DNA of 64,000 bases from CAZMNY01 sp964635375 (GCA_964635375.1 CAZWOU010000016.1:1-64000), one strand, 5' to 3'. Shown: positions 15,598-25,195, numbered from the stretch's first letter. Notes: generated from the letters alone by a model not told the origin. Numbers and translations: made by a program.

Positions 15598-18321
15598 TTA
15601 CTCGCCTGCGGTCTTCTTCTTGGCCGTCTTCTTTTTGGCGGCAGTCTTCTTCTTGGACTTCTTCTTTTTTGCCGTTTTTTTCTTGGCGGCCTTCTTCTTG
15701 GCGGCTTTCTTCTTCTTTTTCTTTTTTGAACCGCCTTGGGCTGCTCGAGTGGCAAGTAGGTCAAGACATTGTTCAAAAGTGATATCGTCCGGCGACGTAT
15801 CTCGAGGAAGCGAGGCATTGGTTTCGCCGTCGGTCGCGTAGGGGCCATATCGCCCGTCGAGAATCTGGACCGGGTTCTCAGTCACCGGCGAGGGCTTTTC
15901 GAACGACTTCAGCGGCTCTTTCGGCGCCGCTCGACCTCGCCGGGTCTTTGGTTGCGCAAGCAGTTCGAGCGCCTGTTTCATGGTGACGTCAATGGGCGAC
16001 AGCTCCGCGGGCAGCGAACGCGTTTCCGCTTCGCACTTCACATAGGGGCCGTAACGCCCGTTGGTGGCGATCACAACTTGGCCTGATTCGGGGTGGGGGC
16101 CAAGCTCTCGCGGCAACGATAACAACTGCAAGGCGATCTGCAGGTTGACGTCGGCCGCCTCCATGCCTTTGAGCAGCGACGCGTTTCGGGGCTTATCTTT
16201 CTCGCTGAGCGCGGCCAACTGAACGTAGGGACCGAATCGGCCCGTCTTGACGAAAACGTCCGCGCCAGTTTCCGGATCGACGCCCAGAGGCTCGTCATCA
16301 CCCTGTGACTTCTCCAGCAGTTCGAGAGCCACAGGCAAGGTCAATTCATCCGGAGGCAAGACATCGGGAACGCTGGCCTTGCGGTGGTTCTCGGCGTCGC
16401 GCTCGCCTTGCTCGATGAACGGCCCGTACCGTCCGACTCGCAGATAGACCGTCTCAAGATGCTCACCCTCTGTGGGTTTGCCAATCTCGAACTGGCTGAT
16501 CGCACGGGCGTCAATGCGTTCGAGGTTCTCTTCGATTTGTTGCTTCAGGCCAGGAGTCTCGTTGCCAAAATAGAAGCCCTTCAAGTATTCGACATGTTCG
16601 GCTTCGCCGCGACTGATCGAGTCGAGTAGGTTTTCCATCTCCGCCGTGAACTCGTAGTCAACCAACCGCTCAAAGTGTTCCTCCATCAATCGTGAGACGG
16701 CAAAGGCCCGCCAAGTGGGAACTAACGCGTTGCCTTTCTTGAACGCATACTCGCGGTTCAAGATCGTATCGATGATCGTCGCATAGGTGCTCGGACGCCC
16801 GATGCCGCGCTCTTCCAAGCGGCGGGTCAGCGAGGCTTCGGTGAACCTCGCAGGGGGTTTGGTGGTGTGGCTCGCCGACGTCAGCTCGCGGCAGGTGACG
16901 GCTTCGCCTTTCTCAACCGATGGCAGCACCGTCTCCTTGTCCGCCAATTGGGCGGCGGGGTCTTCCGAACCTTCGACGTACGCCCGCAGGTGTCCGGGGA
17001 AGTCGATCGTCTTGCCGCTCACTTTGAAGACGGCGCCGTCGCCCTCAATTGTGATCGTGATCCGCCGACCTCGCGCATTCTCCATCTGACGGGCGATCGT
17101 CCGTTTCCAGATCATGTCGAACAGTTTGAACTGGTCGGTGTTTAGCTGGCTTTTTAACGCCTCGGGCAATTTGAAGGGATGGCCTGCGGGGCGTATCGCC
17201 TCGTGGGCCTCTTGGGCGTTCTTAACCTTAGAGGCATAGGTCCGGGGCGAGCTGGGCAAGTACTCCGCCCCATACTCGGATCGAACCAGTTCGCGGGCCG
17301 CGTCGACAGCCACGCTGGCAAGATTGGTCGAGTCGGTACGCATGTAGGTGATGAAGCCGTTTTCATAGAGGCTTTGAGCGACGTTCATCGTACGCCTGGC
17401 CGTGAAACCGAGCTTGATATTGGCCTGTTGTTGCAGAGTACTGGTGGTGAACGGCGCCTTCGGCTTGTCAGTGAAGGGCTTGACGTCGAGCGCCGTGACT
17501 TCGAACGATGCTTTCTCCAGACGCGATACGAGCCCGGCGGCCGCAGCTTCGTCAAGCAAGAGCAGCTTGGGGTCCTTCAGCTTGCCGGTGTCGGAATCAA
17601 AGTCGTTCCCAGACGGGAGGCGGCGCCCATCCACCGAGACCAAACCGGCTTTGAATCCGCTTCCGTCGAGCTTGGCGAATAAGCCGGCGAGATCCCAATA
17701 GGTGGCCCACACGAACGCCATTCTCTCCTGTTCGCGATTGACGATCATCCTCACAGCGACACTCTGCACGCGGCCCGCGGAAAGTCCCTTGCCTATCTTC
17801 CGCCACAGCAAAGACGAGAGATCGTAGCCGTAAAGCCGGTCGAGGATGCGGCGAGTCTCTTGAGCGCGAACGAGCCCGTCGTCGATCTCACGCGGGTTGT
17901 CGATCGAAGCCCGAATGGCCTCTTCCGTAATCTCATGAAACACCAATCGTTTGACCGGCACTTTCGGCTTGAGCAACTCGCACAAGTGCCAACTGATCGC
18001 TTCCCCTTCGCGATCTTCGTCCGTCGCCAGCAACAGACTGTCCGATTCCTTCAGCAGGCCCTTCAGCTTGCTAACCTGCTGTTTCTTTCCTGGGGGAACG
18101 ATGTAAAGAGGCTGGAAGTTGTCCTCAACGTTCACGCCCAAATACGCCCAATCCTCCTGCTTGTATTTCTCCGGAACCTGTTTTTTGCCCTCGGGCAGGT
18201 CGCGAACATGCCCGATGCTCGCCTCGACCGTGTAGTTGGGGCCGAGAAATCGGCTGATCGTTCGCGCCTTGGCGGGCGATTCCACAATCACAAGTGATTT
18301 CTTCTTCTCGGTCTTCGCCAT
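15598..18321 (-). CDS. topA: DNA topoisomerase I with lysine-rich C-terminal tail
   Basis: 907 residues, type IA topoisomerase that relaxes negative supercoils by cutting one strand through a 5'-phosphotyrosine. The Toprim domain starts at SLVIVESPAKA (Glu14), with the acidic DEDRE triad at 101-105. The catalytic Tyr is Tyr326 in FITYMRTDST. Residues 330-600 complete the clamp. After that come three copies of the glycine-rich C-terminal topoisomerase repeat (GRFGPYVQ, GRYGPYVK, GRYGPYAT) instead of Cys4 zinc fingers. The last 45 residues (863-907) are almost entirely Lys/Ala/Thr, a histone-H1-like tail seen in some bacterial TopA proteins and expected to bind DNA and raise processivity. The ATG at 18321 is the natural family start; no strong Shine-Dalgarno is visible. 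Confidence 0.95.
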   Translation of the reverse strand: MAKTEKKKSLVIVESPAKARTISRFLGPNYTVEASIGHVRDLPEGKKQVPEKYKQEDWAYLGVNVEDNFQPLYIVPPGKKQQVSKLKGLLKESDSLLLATDEDREGEAISWHLCELLKPKVPVKRLVFHEITEEAIRASIDNPREIDDGLVRAQETRRILDRLYGYDLSSLLWRKIGKGLSAGRVQSVAVRMIVNREQERMAFVWATYWDLAGLFAKLDGSGFKAGLVSVDGRRLPSGNDFDSDTGKLKDPKLLLLDEAAAAGLVSRLEKASFEVTALDVKPFTDKPKAPFTTSTLQQQANIKLGFTARRTMNVAQSLYENGFITYMRTDSTNLASVAVDAARELVRSEYGAEYLPSSPRTYASKVKNAQEAHEAIRPAGHPFKLPEALKSQLNTDQFKLFDMIWKRTIARQMENARGRRITITIEGDGAVFKVSGKTIDFPGHLRAYVEGSEDPAAQLADKETVLPSVEKGEAVTCRELTSASHTTKPPARFTEASLTRRLEERGIGRPSTYATIIDTILNREYAFKKGNALVPTWRAFAVSRLMEEHFERLVDYEFTAEMENLLDSISRGEAEHVEYLKGFYFGNETPGLKQQIEENLERIDARAISQFEIGKPTEGEHLETVYLRVGRYGPFIEQGERDAENHRKASVPDVLPPDELTLPVALELLEKSQGDDEPLGVDPETGADVFVKTGRFGPYVQLAALSEKDKPRNASLLKGMEAADVNLQIALQLLSLPRELGPHPESGQVVIATNGRYGPYVKCEAETRSLPAELSPIDVTMKQALELLAQPKTRRGRAAPKEPLKSFEKPSPVTENPVQILDGRYGPYATDGETNASLPRDTSPDDITFEQCLDLLATRAAQGGSKKKKKKKAAKKKAAKKKTAKKKKSKKKTAAKKKTAKKKTAGE

Positions 18322-18825
18322 GGGTCACAAACTCGTCGGTGAAATGAGTAACAAGGGAGAAATGGAGCAATCGTCCGCCAGACGTCGGTTTTTCATGATA
18401 TTGACCGCCCCAGCTGGCTAAGAGAGGGCGTCATTGAATATCAGCTCGCCACGCTCAATGGCGTTAGTCGCAAACTCCTGGGCGGCGCGGCCGTCCCATT
18501 CGGCTTGACCCTCTCGGCGGGCAAGAGTCTACTTACCGAACCAGGATTTCCTTCGTAAATCGGCCAAGCGAGTGGACCACACTCCTGTTTGGGATTGTAT
18601 TTACGTCGATCACCCCTACAATCGGCAGGATCGTATTGGACTAGGTGGTCGATTGCTCCATTACTTTCCTCTGCTTGTCCGCCGCAGGGCTGTTTGCCCC
18701 GTGAGAGCTAAAGCAAAGGTCGGAATCATGGACTGAGCGGACCTTCCCGGTCAACCCATGAAATCGTTGAGAGTCCATTAATACCGGATTCGTTTCACTG
18801 TCAAGTCGTCTTAACTCGCGAACCG
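18322..18825. other. Divergent intergenic region between topA and the SurA/PpiD-like gene
   Basis: About 500 bases separating two divergently transcribed genes. It should contain both promoters and two 5' leaders. I see no open frame with recognisable features and no tRNA cloverleaf. One candidate promoter is listed separately. Confidence 0.4.
18595..18622 (+). promoter_or_regulatory. Candidate sigma-70-type promoter
   Basis: TTGTAT (18595-18600) and TACAAT (18617-18622) are separated by 16 bases, matching the -35 and -10 consensus at four and five of six positions. It would drive the SurA/PpiD-like gene with a leader of about 200 bases. The evidence is consensus matching only. Confidence 0.3.
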
Positions 18826-21483
18826 ATGTCGAACCCACTTTCATTATTCCGTCGTCACCAGCGCACTCTCATCGCTGTCTTCGGCGTCTTTATCGTCCTG
18901 GTTTTTGTCGTTGGCGGCTCCATTGACAAAATGTTCTCGGGACCCCGGCGAGGCGTCAATGGGGTCGTTGTGTCCTGGGAAAACCGCACGATCAACCAAC
19001 AACAGCTTCGCCTGTTGCATCGCCGCCATGGGATGGCCATGGATTTTCTGCAACGAGTCGCCAATGCAACTCGCAAAAAAGAAGGATCGCCGAAAGTCGC
19101 GCTTATCCAACCCGCCGCCGATGAACGGGAATTGGTCGTGCGCATCCTTCTCGCGGACGAGGCCGAGCGACTCGGCGTTGTCGTCGGCGACCAAGCCGTC
19201 CTCGACTACCTCGACCAGCTGTCCGACAAAGGTCTGACCGACCAAGAATTTCGCAAGTTTCTGCGTGAGGCCGGAGGGGACGCCACGGAAGATCTCTTGT
19301 TCGAGCAGCTCAAACAAGAGCTACTCGCGTTGCGAATGCAGGAAATGGCGGCCGCCGGTTTGGGAGCCACTACGCCCAGTCAATCGTGGGAATACTACGT
19401 CCGCCTCAATCAACAAGCCGTGACCGAAGTTTACGCCGTCAAGGCTGAGGATTATCTCGACCAAGTGACCGAGCCGCCAAAAGATGTGGATCTGAAGGCG
19501 ATTTTTGAGGCGGGCAAGGATCGATATCCTAATCCGAATCTTCCCGAGCCGGGCTTCCACATTGGAACCAAGATCGCCTTTCAGTACTTTAAGGCCGACT
19601 TTGAAGAGTTGCTCAAGGAAGAACTGAAATCTATCACGGACGAGCAGATCTTGAAGGAATACGAGAAACAAGTTGCCGACGGCCAGCACAAGACCACCGC
19701 ACCGCTCCCCAGTGAAACAGACGAAAAAGGCGAGGACAGCGAAAAGACGGACAGCGAAAAGACGGACAGCGAAAAGACGGACAGCGAAAAGAAGAGCGGA
19801 AAAGAAGACGAACCAGCTGAGAAGAAAGAGGATGGAAAAGAGCCAGCAAAGCCTGGCACCGCCAAGAAATCGGACGAACCCGGAAGTGCTGCGAAGCCCA
19901 AAGAGAAGGATGTTCCGGCCGATTCGGACGAAGGGTGTCAGGACCCCCCGGCAACAGACAAACCCGCAACAGACAAACCCGCAACAGACAAACCCGCAAC
20001 GGACAAACCCGCAACNNNNNNNNNNNNNNNNNNNNNNNNNNNNNNNNNNNNNNNNNNNNNNNNNNNNNNNNNNNNNNNNNNNNNNNNNNNNNNNNNNNNN
20101 NNNNNNNNNNNNNNNGCGACAGACAAACCCGCGACAGACAAACCCGCGACGGACAAAGCTGCGGGGGACAAAGCTGCGGGAGACGAAGCTGCGGGAGACG
20201 AAGCTGCGACAGACAAGCCTGCGACAGACAAACCTGCCAATCAGGAGTCTGGCTCGGAAAGCGCGCCGTCAACTGGTGACGCGAAGACTGTCGAACCGCC
20301 CAAGGCTCCCGTTGAACGCATCAAGTCGCTTGAGGAAGTGAAGGACTCCATCGCCCGCTCGCTGGCTCGCCCTGGTGCACAAGACAAATTGGACGCTGGA
20401 GTCAAACGAATCGAAGCGGCTGTTCGCAAATACGGCGCGGCTCTCTCGCGTTTTCAAGCCAAAGTTGTCGATAAGTTGGTTGAAAATCAGGATCTGTTGC
20501 CGAAACTGGTTCAGGAGCAGATCAAGGAGCGTGGGACGCGAGCCATTGATGACTACTTGGAGACCGAGCTGGATAATTTGGACCTGACAAAGCTCGGGCT
20601 CGAGAACGAGAAACCCGCCGACTTGGATCTGGAAACACTGGCGGACGAACTCGGTTTCACGCTGGGCGTGACGTTCCTCAACGACGCTGTAGAGATAGCA
20701 GAAACTGAAATCGGCCAGGCAACGACGTTCAGTTTTGCAAACGGCAATTTTCAGCAGATCCCGTTCTCTCAATCCGCCTATACTTCGGGTGTGCCGCTTT
20801 ACGCGACGGGCCGCATCGGCGGGCAGATTCGTGATACGACTTTCATCTATTGGCGAACCAAGATGGAACCGGCTCGCGTCCCCGATTTTGATGAAGTTCG
20901 GGACGATGTGGTGAAGGTGTGGAAACTGCAGCAGGCCTTCGCGATAGCCCAGAAAGCCGCTGAAGGTCTGAAGGTGAAGGCGAATGAGGCCAAGGACAAG
21001 CCGCTTGCCGAATCGCTAGGCGAAGCGGAAGGTAAGGCTGTCGCACGTCCGCTTCCGTTCTCATGGCTCACGGTTGGGTCCGCGCAAGGGATGTTCGGCC
21101 AGAGCCAGCAGGGGATGCCGCGAATAGGGACTGTGCAGGTTTCTCGCAAGGACGACGAGGGTGAAGACGTAACGGAAACGGTCCTCGCCGATCGGGGCTT
21201 TATGGAGTCGGTCTTCTCGATTGAACCTGGCCATACCGATTTAGCAATCAACCAACCCAAGACTGAAGTCTATGTCGTGCGGGTGGAAGACCACTATCCC
21301 AGCAACGATTTGCTGCGGCGTCGATTCATGACGACAGGTCCCACCAATAGCGAGTTGTTTCTTTCCCGCATGGACCAGCAGCAAATCCTTCGACAGTGGT
21401 ATCTCGAACTGCAAGATGATCGCGGCTTTCAATGGGATCCCGGGTATCTGGAGAACCTCCGCTCCCAGCAGGAGTCGCGTTAG
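18826..21483 (+). CDS. Membrane-anchored SurA/PpiD-like periplasmic folding factor with simple-repeat insert
   Basis: About 885 residues in the present assembly. A single N-terminal transmembrane helix (about 14-33) anchors it with the rest outside the cytoplasm. Residues 40-180 resemble the SurA/PpiD N-terminal chaperone region (NQQQLRLL..., ADEAERLGVVV..., LxxxLxxELLALRMQEM). The C-terminal part (about 540-885) again looks like the SurA/PpiD helical fold. No clear PPIase parvulin motif is visible to me. Between them is a long charged linker: four DSEKT units, then many ATDKP/AGDKA/AGDEA units encoded by a 15-bp repeat. The 100-N gap falls inside this repeat, so the true length is unknown. 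The frame stays open on both sides of the gap. It likely helps fold exported proteins at the inner membrane. Confidence 0.7.
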   Translation: MSNPLSLFRRHQRTLIAVFGVFIVLVFVVGGSIDKMFSGPRRGVNGVVVSWENRTINQQQLRLLHRRHGMAMDFLQRVANATRKKEGSPKVALIQPAADERELVVRILLADEAERLGVVVGDQAVLDYLDQLSDKGLTDQEFRKFLREAGGDATEDLLFEQLKQELLALRMQEMAAAGLGATTPSQSWEYYVRLNQQAVTEVYAVKAEDYLDQVTEPPKDVDLKAIFEAGKDRYPNPNLPEPGFHIGTKIAFQYFKADFEELLKEELKSITDEQILKEYEKQVADGQHKTTAPLPSETDEKGEDSEKTDSEKTDSEKTDSEKKSGKEDEPAEKKEDGKEPAKPGTAKKSDEPGSAAKPKEKDVPADSDEGCQDPPATDKPATDKPATDKPATDKPAXXXXXXXXXXXXXXXXXXXXXXXXXXXXXXXXXXATDKPATDKPATDKAAGDKAAGDEAAGDEAATDKPATDKPANQESGSESAPSTGDAKTVEPPKAPVERIKSLEEVKDSIARSLARPGAQDKLDAGVKRIEAAVRKYGAALSRFQAKVVDKLVENQDLLPKLVQEQIKERGTRAIDDYLETELDNLDLTKLGLENEKPADLDLETLADELGFTLGVTFLNDAVEIAETEIGQATTFSFANGNFQQIPFSQSAYTSGVPLYATGRIGGQIRDTTFIYWRTKMEPARVPDFDEVRDDVVKVWKLQQAFAIAQKAAEGLKVKANEAKDKPLAESLGEAEGKAVARPLPFSWLTVGSAQGMFGQSQQGMPRIGTVQVSRKDDEGEDVTETVLADRGFMESVFSIEPGHTDLAINQPKTEVYVVRVEDHYPSNDLLRRRFMTTGPTNSELFLSRMDQQQILRQWYLELQDDRGFQWDPGYLENLRSQQESR
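19736..20250 (+). repeat. 15-bp minisatellite arrays encoding DSEKT and ATDKP
   Basis: Four tandem 15-bp units (GACAGCGAAAAGACG type) near 19736-19795 are followed, from 19950 to about 20240, by an array of 15-bp units (GCAACAGACAAACCC type) that drifts to GCGGGGGACAAAGCT. All stay in frame. The array collapses at the N gap, as expected when short reads cannot cross an identical repeat. Confidence 0.85.
20016..20115. other. Assembly gap of 100 N
   Basis: Exactly 100 N, the usual placeholder for a gap of unknown size, inside the ATDKP repeat. The flanking frame is compatible but the missing length is not known. Confidence 0.98.
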
Positions 21484-21533
21484 TGCCGCCAAGGTGGGAA
21501 CTGGATAATCCGGCGATTCCCCCGTTTCGAAAT

Positions 21534-23738
21534 CTAGCTGAATTTGAACACCGTGACGCCGAGAGGCGGCAGGTTCACGTTGATGCGGCAGGGGCGCCCA
21601 TGGTGCGGTTCGTCCAGTGACTTCACGCCCGGATGATTGCCAAAGTTTGATCCGCCATAGTGCTCCGAATCACTGTTGAACAACTCTTGGTGCCAACCGT
21701 GATGTGGCGTACCAACCGGGAAATCACGACGAGCGACTGGGGTGAAATTGCAGCATACAATCAGCGACTGTCCATCTCGCGATCTGCGAATGTAGGACAG
21801 CACGCTGTCCTCTCGGCTCAGGCAGTCGATCCACTCGAAACCGGCGTTGTCGTGATCCAATTCGTGCAGCGCGGGTTCGCGACGATAGAGTGAGTTCAGA
21901 TCTGCAACCAGTCGACGGATGCCGGCATGCGTGTCCCATTGCAACAGGTCCCATTGCAACTCGCCCTCGTGGCTCCACTCATTCCATTGAGCAAGTTCGC
22001 CGCCCATGAAGAGCAGTTTTTTGCCGGGGTGGGTCCACATGTAGCTGTAGAGCAATCGCAGGTTGGCAAATTTCTGCCATAGGTCGCCCGGCATCTGGTC
22101 GAGCAGCGAGCGCTTGCCGTGGACGACCTCATCGTGCGAGAGCGGCAGCAGGAAATTCTCGCTAAAGGCGTAGATCAGACTAAACGTCAAGTCGTCGTGG
22201 TGGTGCTGGCGAAAAATGGCGTCTCGCTGCATATAGTCTCGCGTGTCATTCATCCAGCCCATGTTCCACTTGAAGCTGAAACCGAGCCCGCCGCAGTAGG
22301 TTGGATGTGAAACTCCACCCCAACTGGTCGATTCTTCGGCGATGGTGAGCACGCCTGGATAGGAAGCGTGAGCGCGTTCGTTGAACTGTTTGAGCAGCGT
22401 GATTGCTTCCAGGTTTTCTCGGCCGCCATAACGGTTGGGGATCCAATCGCCTTCCTCACGGCTGTAGTCCAGGTACAACATGGAAGCGACCGCGTCCACA
22501 CGCAATCCGTCAATGTGATACTTGTCGAGCCAGAACAACGCGTTGGAGATCAAAAAGCTGCGGACTTCATCGCGGCCATAGTTAAAGATCAGCGTGCCCC
22601 AATCCGGGTGCTCGCCTTGCCTGGGGTCCGAATGTTCATAGAGCGACGTGCCATCGAAATTGGCCAAGCCATGTTCGTCCCGAGGGAAGTGGGCCGGCAC
22701 CCAATCCAGAATGACGCCGATGTCGTTTTCGTGGCAGTGGTTAACGAAATACATGAAGTCTTCGGGCGAACCGTAACGGCTGGTGACAGCGAAGTACCCA
22801 ACGGTTTGATAACCCCAGCTTCCGGTGAAAGGGTGCTCCGAAATAGGCATCAATTCAATATGGGTGAATCCCATTTCGCGACAATAGTCGACAAGTTGGT
22901 GGGCTAAGTCGCGGTAGTTCATCCAGCCGTGGAGCCGATCATCCTCTCTTCGCCAACTACCCAAGTGGACTTCGTACACCGACAGCGGTTGTTCCATCGG
23001 GTTTCGTTCGGCTCGCCTTTGCATCCAGCCCTCGTCGCGCCACTGAAAGCGGTCTAGATCGGCGACGACCGAGGCTGTGCAAGGCGGCAGTTCCGCCGCG
23101 AAGGCATACGGGTCCGACTTGTCGACCCGTTGGCCCTGGCCATCGACCAGGCGGTATTTGTAGACCGTGCCCGGCCTCAGGTTGGGGATGAACAACTCCC
23201 ACACGCCGGAGGGCATGGACTTGCTCATCGCGTTCCGCCGCTCGTCCCAACCGTTGAAATCTCCCACTACGCTGACGCTCGTCGCATTGGGCGCCCAGAC
23301 ACAGAAAATGACGCCTGTGACCCCGTCAACAGTGTGAATGTGGGCCCCTTGAAACTCATAGGCCCGCTCATGCGAGCCCTCACAAAAAAGATGCAGATCG
23401 TATTCGGTGGTCATGGTTGGAAATGAATAGGGGTCGTGGATAGTCTCAACGGAGCCGTGTTCGTTCGCCACGCGAAACTGATACCGGTGTGGTTCATTAT
23501 CCACCACAGGGCAGATTGCTTCAAACAGGCCTGCGGGGTGGATTCGCCTCATGGGGTGGGAGACTTGGTGGGCCGGATCCAACACCCACGCTTGTTGCGA
23601 CTCCGGCAGAAAGGCTCGCACCGCCAGCGCCCGCCGGCCATCCTGGCGGATTTCGTGAGGCCCCAAGATCGCGCCCGGTTCACCCAGACGGCCCTCAACT
23701 AAGGCTCCAACATGACCCAAAGAAACTTGAGTTCGCAC
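21534..23738 (-). CDS. glgB: 1,4-alpha-glucan branching enzyme
   Basis: Transfers alpha-1,4 chain segments to alpha-1,6 positions during glycogen synthesis. I place the start at GTG 23738 (734 residues) because GGAGGAGA lies six bases upstream and the length then fits the family (about 730). A longer frame to TTG 23906 adds 56 residues without family character. Order: N-terminal beta domain (VEGRLGEPGAILGPHE), CBM48-like domain (WAPNATSVSVVGDFNGW), and GH13 barrel. Catalytic residues with this numbering: Asp415 in GLRVDAVASM, Glu468 in LTIAEES, and Asp536 in LSHDEVVHGK. The C-terminal beta domain ends FKFS. No other glycogen genes are adjacent. The next upstream gene on the strand is the RNase HI-like gene, 200 bases away. 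Confidence 0.95.
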   Translation of the reverse strand: MRTQVSLGHVGALVEGRLGEPGAILGPHEIRQDGRRALAVRAFLPESQQAWVLDPAHQVSHPMRRIHPAGLFEAICPVVDNEPHRYQFRVANEHGSVETIHDPYSFPTMTTEYDLHLFCEGSHERAYEFQGAHIHTVDGVTGVIFCVWAPNATSVSVVGDFNGWDERRNAMSKSMPSGVWELFIPNLRPGTVYKYRLVDGQGQRVDKSDPYAFAAELPPCTASVVADLDRFQWRDEGWMQRRAERNPMEQPLSVYEVHLGSWRREDDRLHGWMNYRDLAHQLVDYCREMGFTHIELMPISEHPFTGSWGYQTVGYFAVTSRYGSPEDFMYFVNHCHENDIGVILDWVPAHFPRDEHGLANFDGTSLYEHSDPRQGEHPDWGTLIFNYGRDEVRSFLISNALFWLDKYHIDGLRVDAVASMLYLDYSREEGDWIPNRYGGRENLEAITLLKQFNERAHASYPGVLTIAEESTSWGGVSHPTYCGGLGFSFKWNMGWMNDTRDYMQRDAIFRQHHHDDLTFSLIYAFSENFLLPLSHDEVVHGKRSLLDQMPGDLWQKFANLRLLYSYMWTHPGKKLLFMGGELAQWNEWSHEGELQWDLLQWDTHAGIRRLVADLNSLYRREPALHELDHDNAGFEWIDCLSREDSVLSYIRRSRDGQSLIVCCNFTPVARRDFPVGTPHHGWHQELFNSDSEHYGGSNFGNHPGVKSLDEPHHGRPCRINVNLPPLGVTVFKFS

Positions 23739-23744
23739 TTGGCG

Positions 23745-23752
23745 TCTCCTCC
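23745..23752 (-). promoter_or_regulatory. Shine-Dalgarno that sets the glgB start
   Basis: On the minus strand GGAGGAGA is followed by six bases and an in-frame GTG (23738). This is the strongest ribosome-binding site near the gene and supports the shorter protein. Confidence 0.75.
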
Positions 23753-23937
23753 ATGAATGGCCCGCTTCTGTGATTGCGGGCTCGCATATCGATTGTGGCC
23801 GTTGGTTCGTAAAGCACCGACGCTCGGCCTCTTCCACATTCTTGCCGCAGCAGGGAAATGGCCGGCCGTGATCAGTGGTGACGCCTTCGCGATGAAAGAC
23901 GGACAAGCGTGGCTAAAGTCAAAGGTTGTGGAAAGCG

Positions 23938-24474
23938 TCAGGATGGAATCGCCGCTAGCCCGCTTGAGTGGCGTGGGCGCCGGTTGAGCCCGATTGCCGC
24001 CCGGAGCAGTTCTTGCCACCAGCGATTCTTCACGTCTCGCCGCGGCGGCGCGGTGGGCTTGAGCTGTGGCGAATCCGGCGCCCATGCCCAAACGCGACAA
24101 TCGACTTGGTGGTATTGCATCGCCCCGTCCACCCGTCGCCAGAGATCGGCGTCGCGGACCGCCGTTCGTCCGCCATAGCTTTCCCAGCACCAATCGTTCT
24201 GCCGCCAAGCGCCTAGCCCAAATCGCAACCCGCGACCGACGTACCGACTGCCAGTGACCAGAGTGACATGGGTCGGTTGGTCCAGCGACTCCAGCCCTCG
24301 CACCACCGCCAGCAGGTCGAGGCGATCCCGATTGGCCCGGTCTTCGTCCCCCGTCGCCTCAAAGGATCGGTCGCCCAACATTGATTCGACGCGAAAACGC
24401 CATCGCCCAACGGCCGCTGGCTTCCACGCCGATTCGGCGAACAGCAAGAATCGTGGGAGGTCGCTGAGCCTCAT
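23938..24474 (-). CDS. RNase HI-like protein lacking the catalytic acids
   Basis: 178 residues from ATG 24474, which has GGTAGGA about nine bases upstream. The central part aligns well with RNase HI: RLDLLAVVRGLESLDQP (51-67) with RxELLAV, HVTLVTGSRYVGRG (69-82) with VTLYSDSQYVxxG, and DADLWRRVDGAM (108-119) with NxDLWxRLDxA. The DEDD active site is not kept: the first Asp is Glu14, the second acid is Asp53, the third, normally Asp in SDS, is Gly75 (TGS), and the C-terminal GHxGxxxN...D segment is replaced by an unrelated basic tail. It may therefore bind RNA/DNA hybrid or RNA without cutting it. It could instead be an enzyme with a changed centre. Confidence is high for the fold and low for the function. 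Confidence 0.65.
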   Translation of the reverse strand: MRLSDLPRFLLFAESAWKPAAVGRWRFRVESMLGDRSFEATGDEDRANRDRLDLLAVVRGLESLDQPTHVTLVTGSRYVGRGLRFGLGAWRQNDWCWESYGGRTAVRDADLWRRVDGAMQYHQVDCRVWAWAPDSPQLKPTAPPRRDVKNRWWQELLRAAIGLNRRPRHSSGLAAIPS

Positions 24475-24718
24475 AGTGGTGCATCCTACCTGTCTTGGAG
24501 CCAAGTCTCTCAATGTGCTGTCAGGCGGTTGGCGACAGCCAACGATTTTCGCTTCGCCGAGGTGCAAGCTGGCCAACCGCTTTTTCCGCAACGGTTTTAC
24601 ATATCGGCGGCGATGCTCTAGATTCCCCACATTATCAGTGGCTGTCGCGCAAGCAGGCCCTATCCCAGTTTGGGTTAGGCCGCGCGTTTCGCTCGTTCCG
24701 TTCGCAACGGAGAATCCG

Positions 24719-25144
24719 TTGAATCAACCACGTTCACCTGAACGCTTCAGTCTGGCGAGCATACTCGCCATGATGACCACGCTCGGTCTTCTGTTCGGCG
24801 GCTTGCGTTTGATCGACGCCCCTACTCCGGTCTACTTCTATTTTGGTTCACTTGCGATGGCCATCAGCATCACCCAGATGGCTCTCGGTGCTGTTCCCAA
24901 GGGCGGCTCCGCGATTCTCGGCGGCTTCCTCCTGCCAGCCTGGCTGATCGCCCACGAGGCCTGGGATGGCCAAGACTTGAGCCGCACAGCCGTAGGACTG
25001 CCCTGCACTGTGTTCGTGGGGGCCCTTTTGGGCTACTGCACCGCCACCCTGGCGGTTGGCGTTTTCTCGCTGCTGCAAATGGCCGAGCCCTTTCTGCGGA
25101 CTAAGAAACATCGCGAGATGGAACGCCCCGCCGAAGACGAGTAG
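24719..25144 (+). CDS. Small integral membrane protein of unknown function
   Basis: 141 residues from TTG 24719, chosen because CGGAGA lies about five bases upstream and the frame becomes hydrophobic immediately afterwards. Upstream of this the open frame has no membrane or domain character and overlaps the antisense RNase HI-like gene. Four hydrophobic segments are visible (about 12-30, 38-57, 63-77 and 90-117), and the tail is charged (KKHREMERPAEDE). I do not recognise the family. It is followed by a convergent DJ-1/PfpI gene. Confidence 0.55.
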   Translation: MNQPRSPERFSLASILAMMTTLGLLFGGLRLIDAPTPVYFYFGSLAMAISITQMALGAVPKGGSAILGGFLLPAWLIAHEAWDGQDLSRTAVGLPCTVFVGALLGYCTATLAVGVFSLLQMAEPFLRTKKHREMERPAEDE

Positions 25145-25195
25145 TTCGCCGAAGCGGCACTCGCGCTTTTTGCATCACCTCCTTAGGACCCTGCA

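Noticed and set aside
23739..23906. N-terminal extension of GlgB to TTG 23906
   Set aside because: The added 56 residues are Cys/Arg-rich without family match, while GTG 23738 has an excellent Shine-Dalgarno and gives the usual length.
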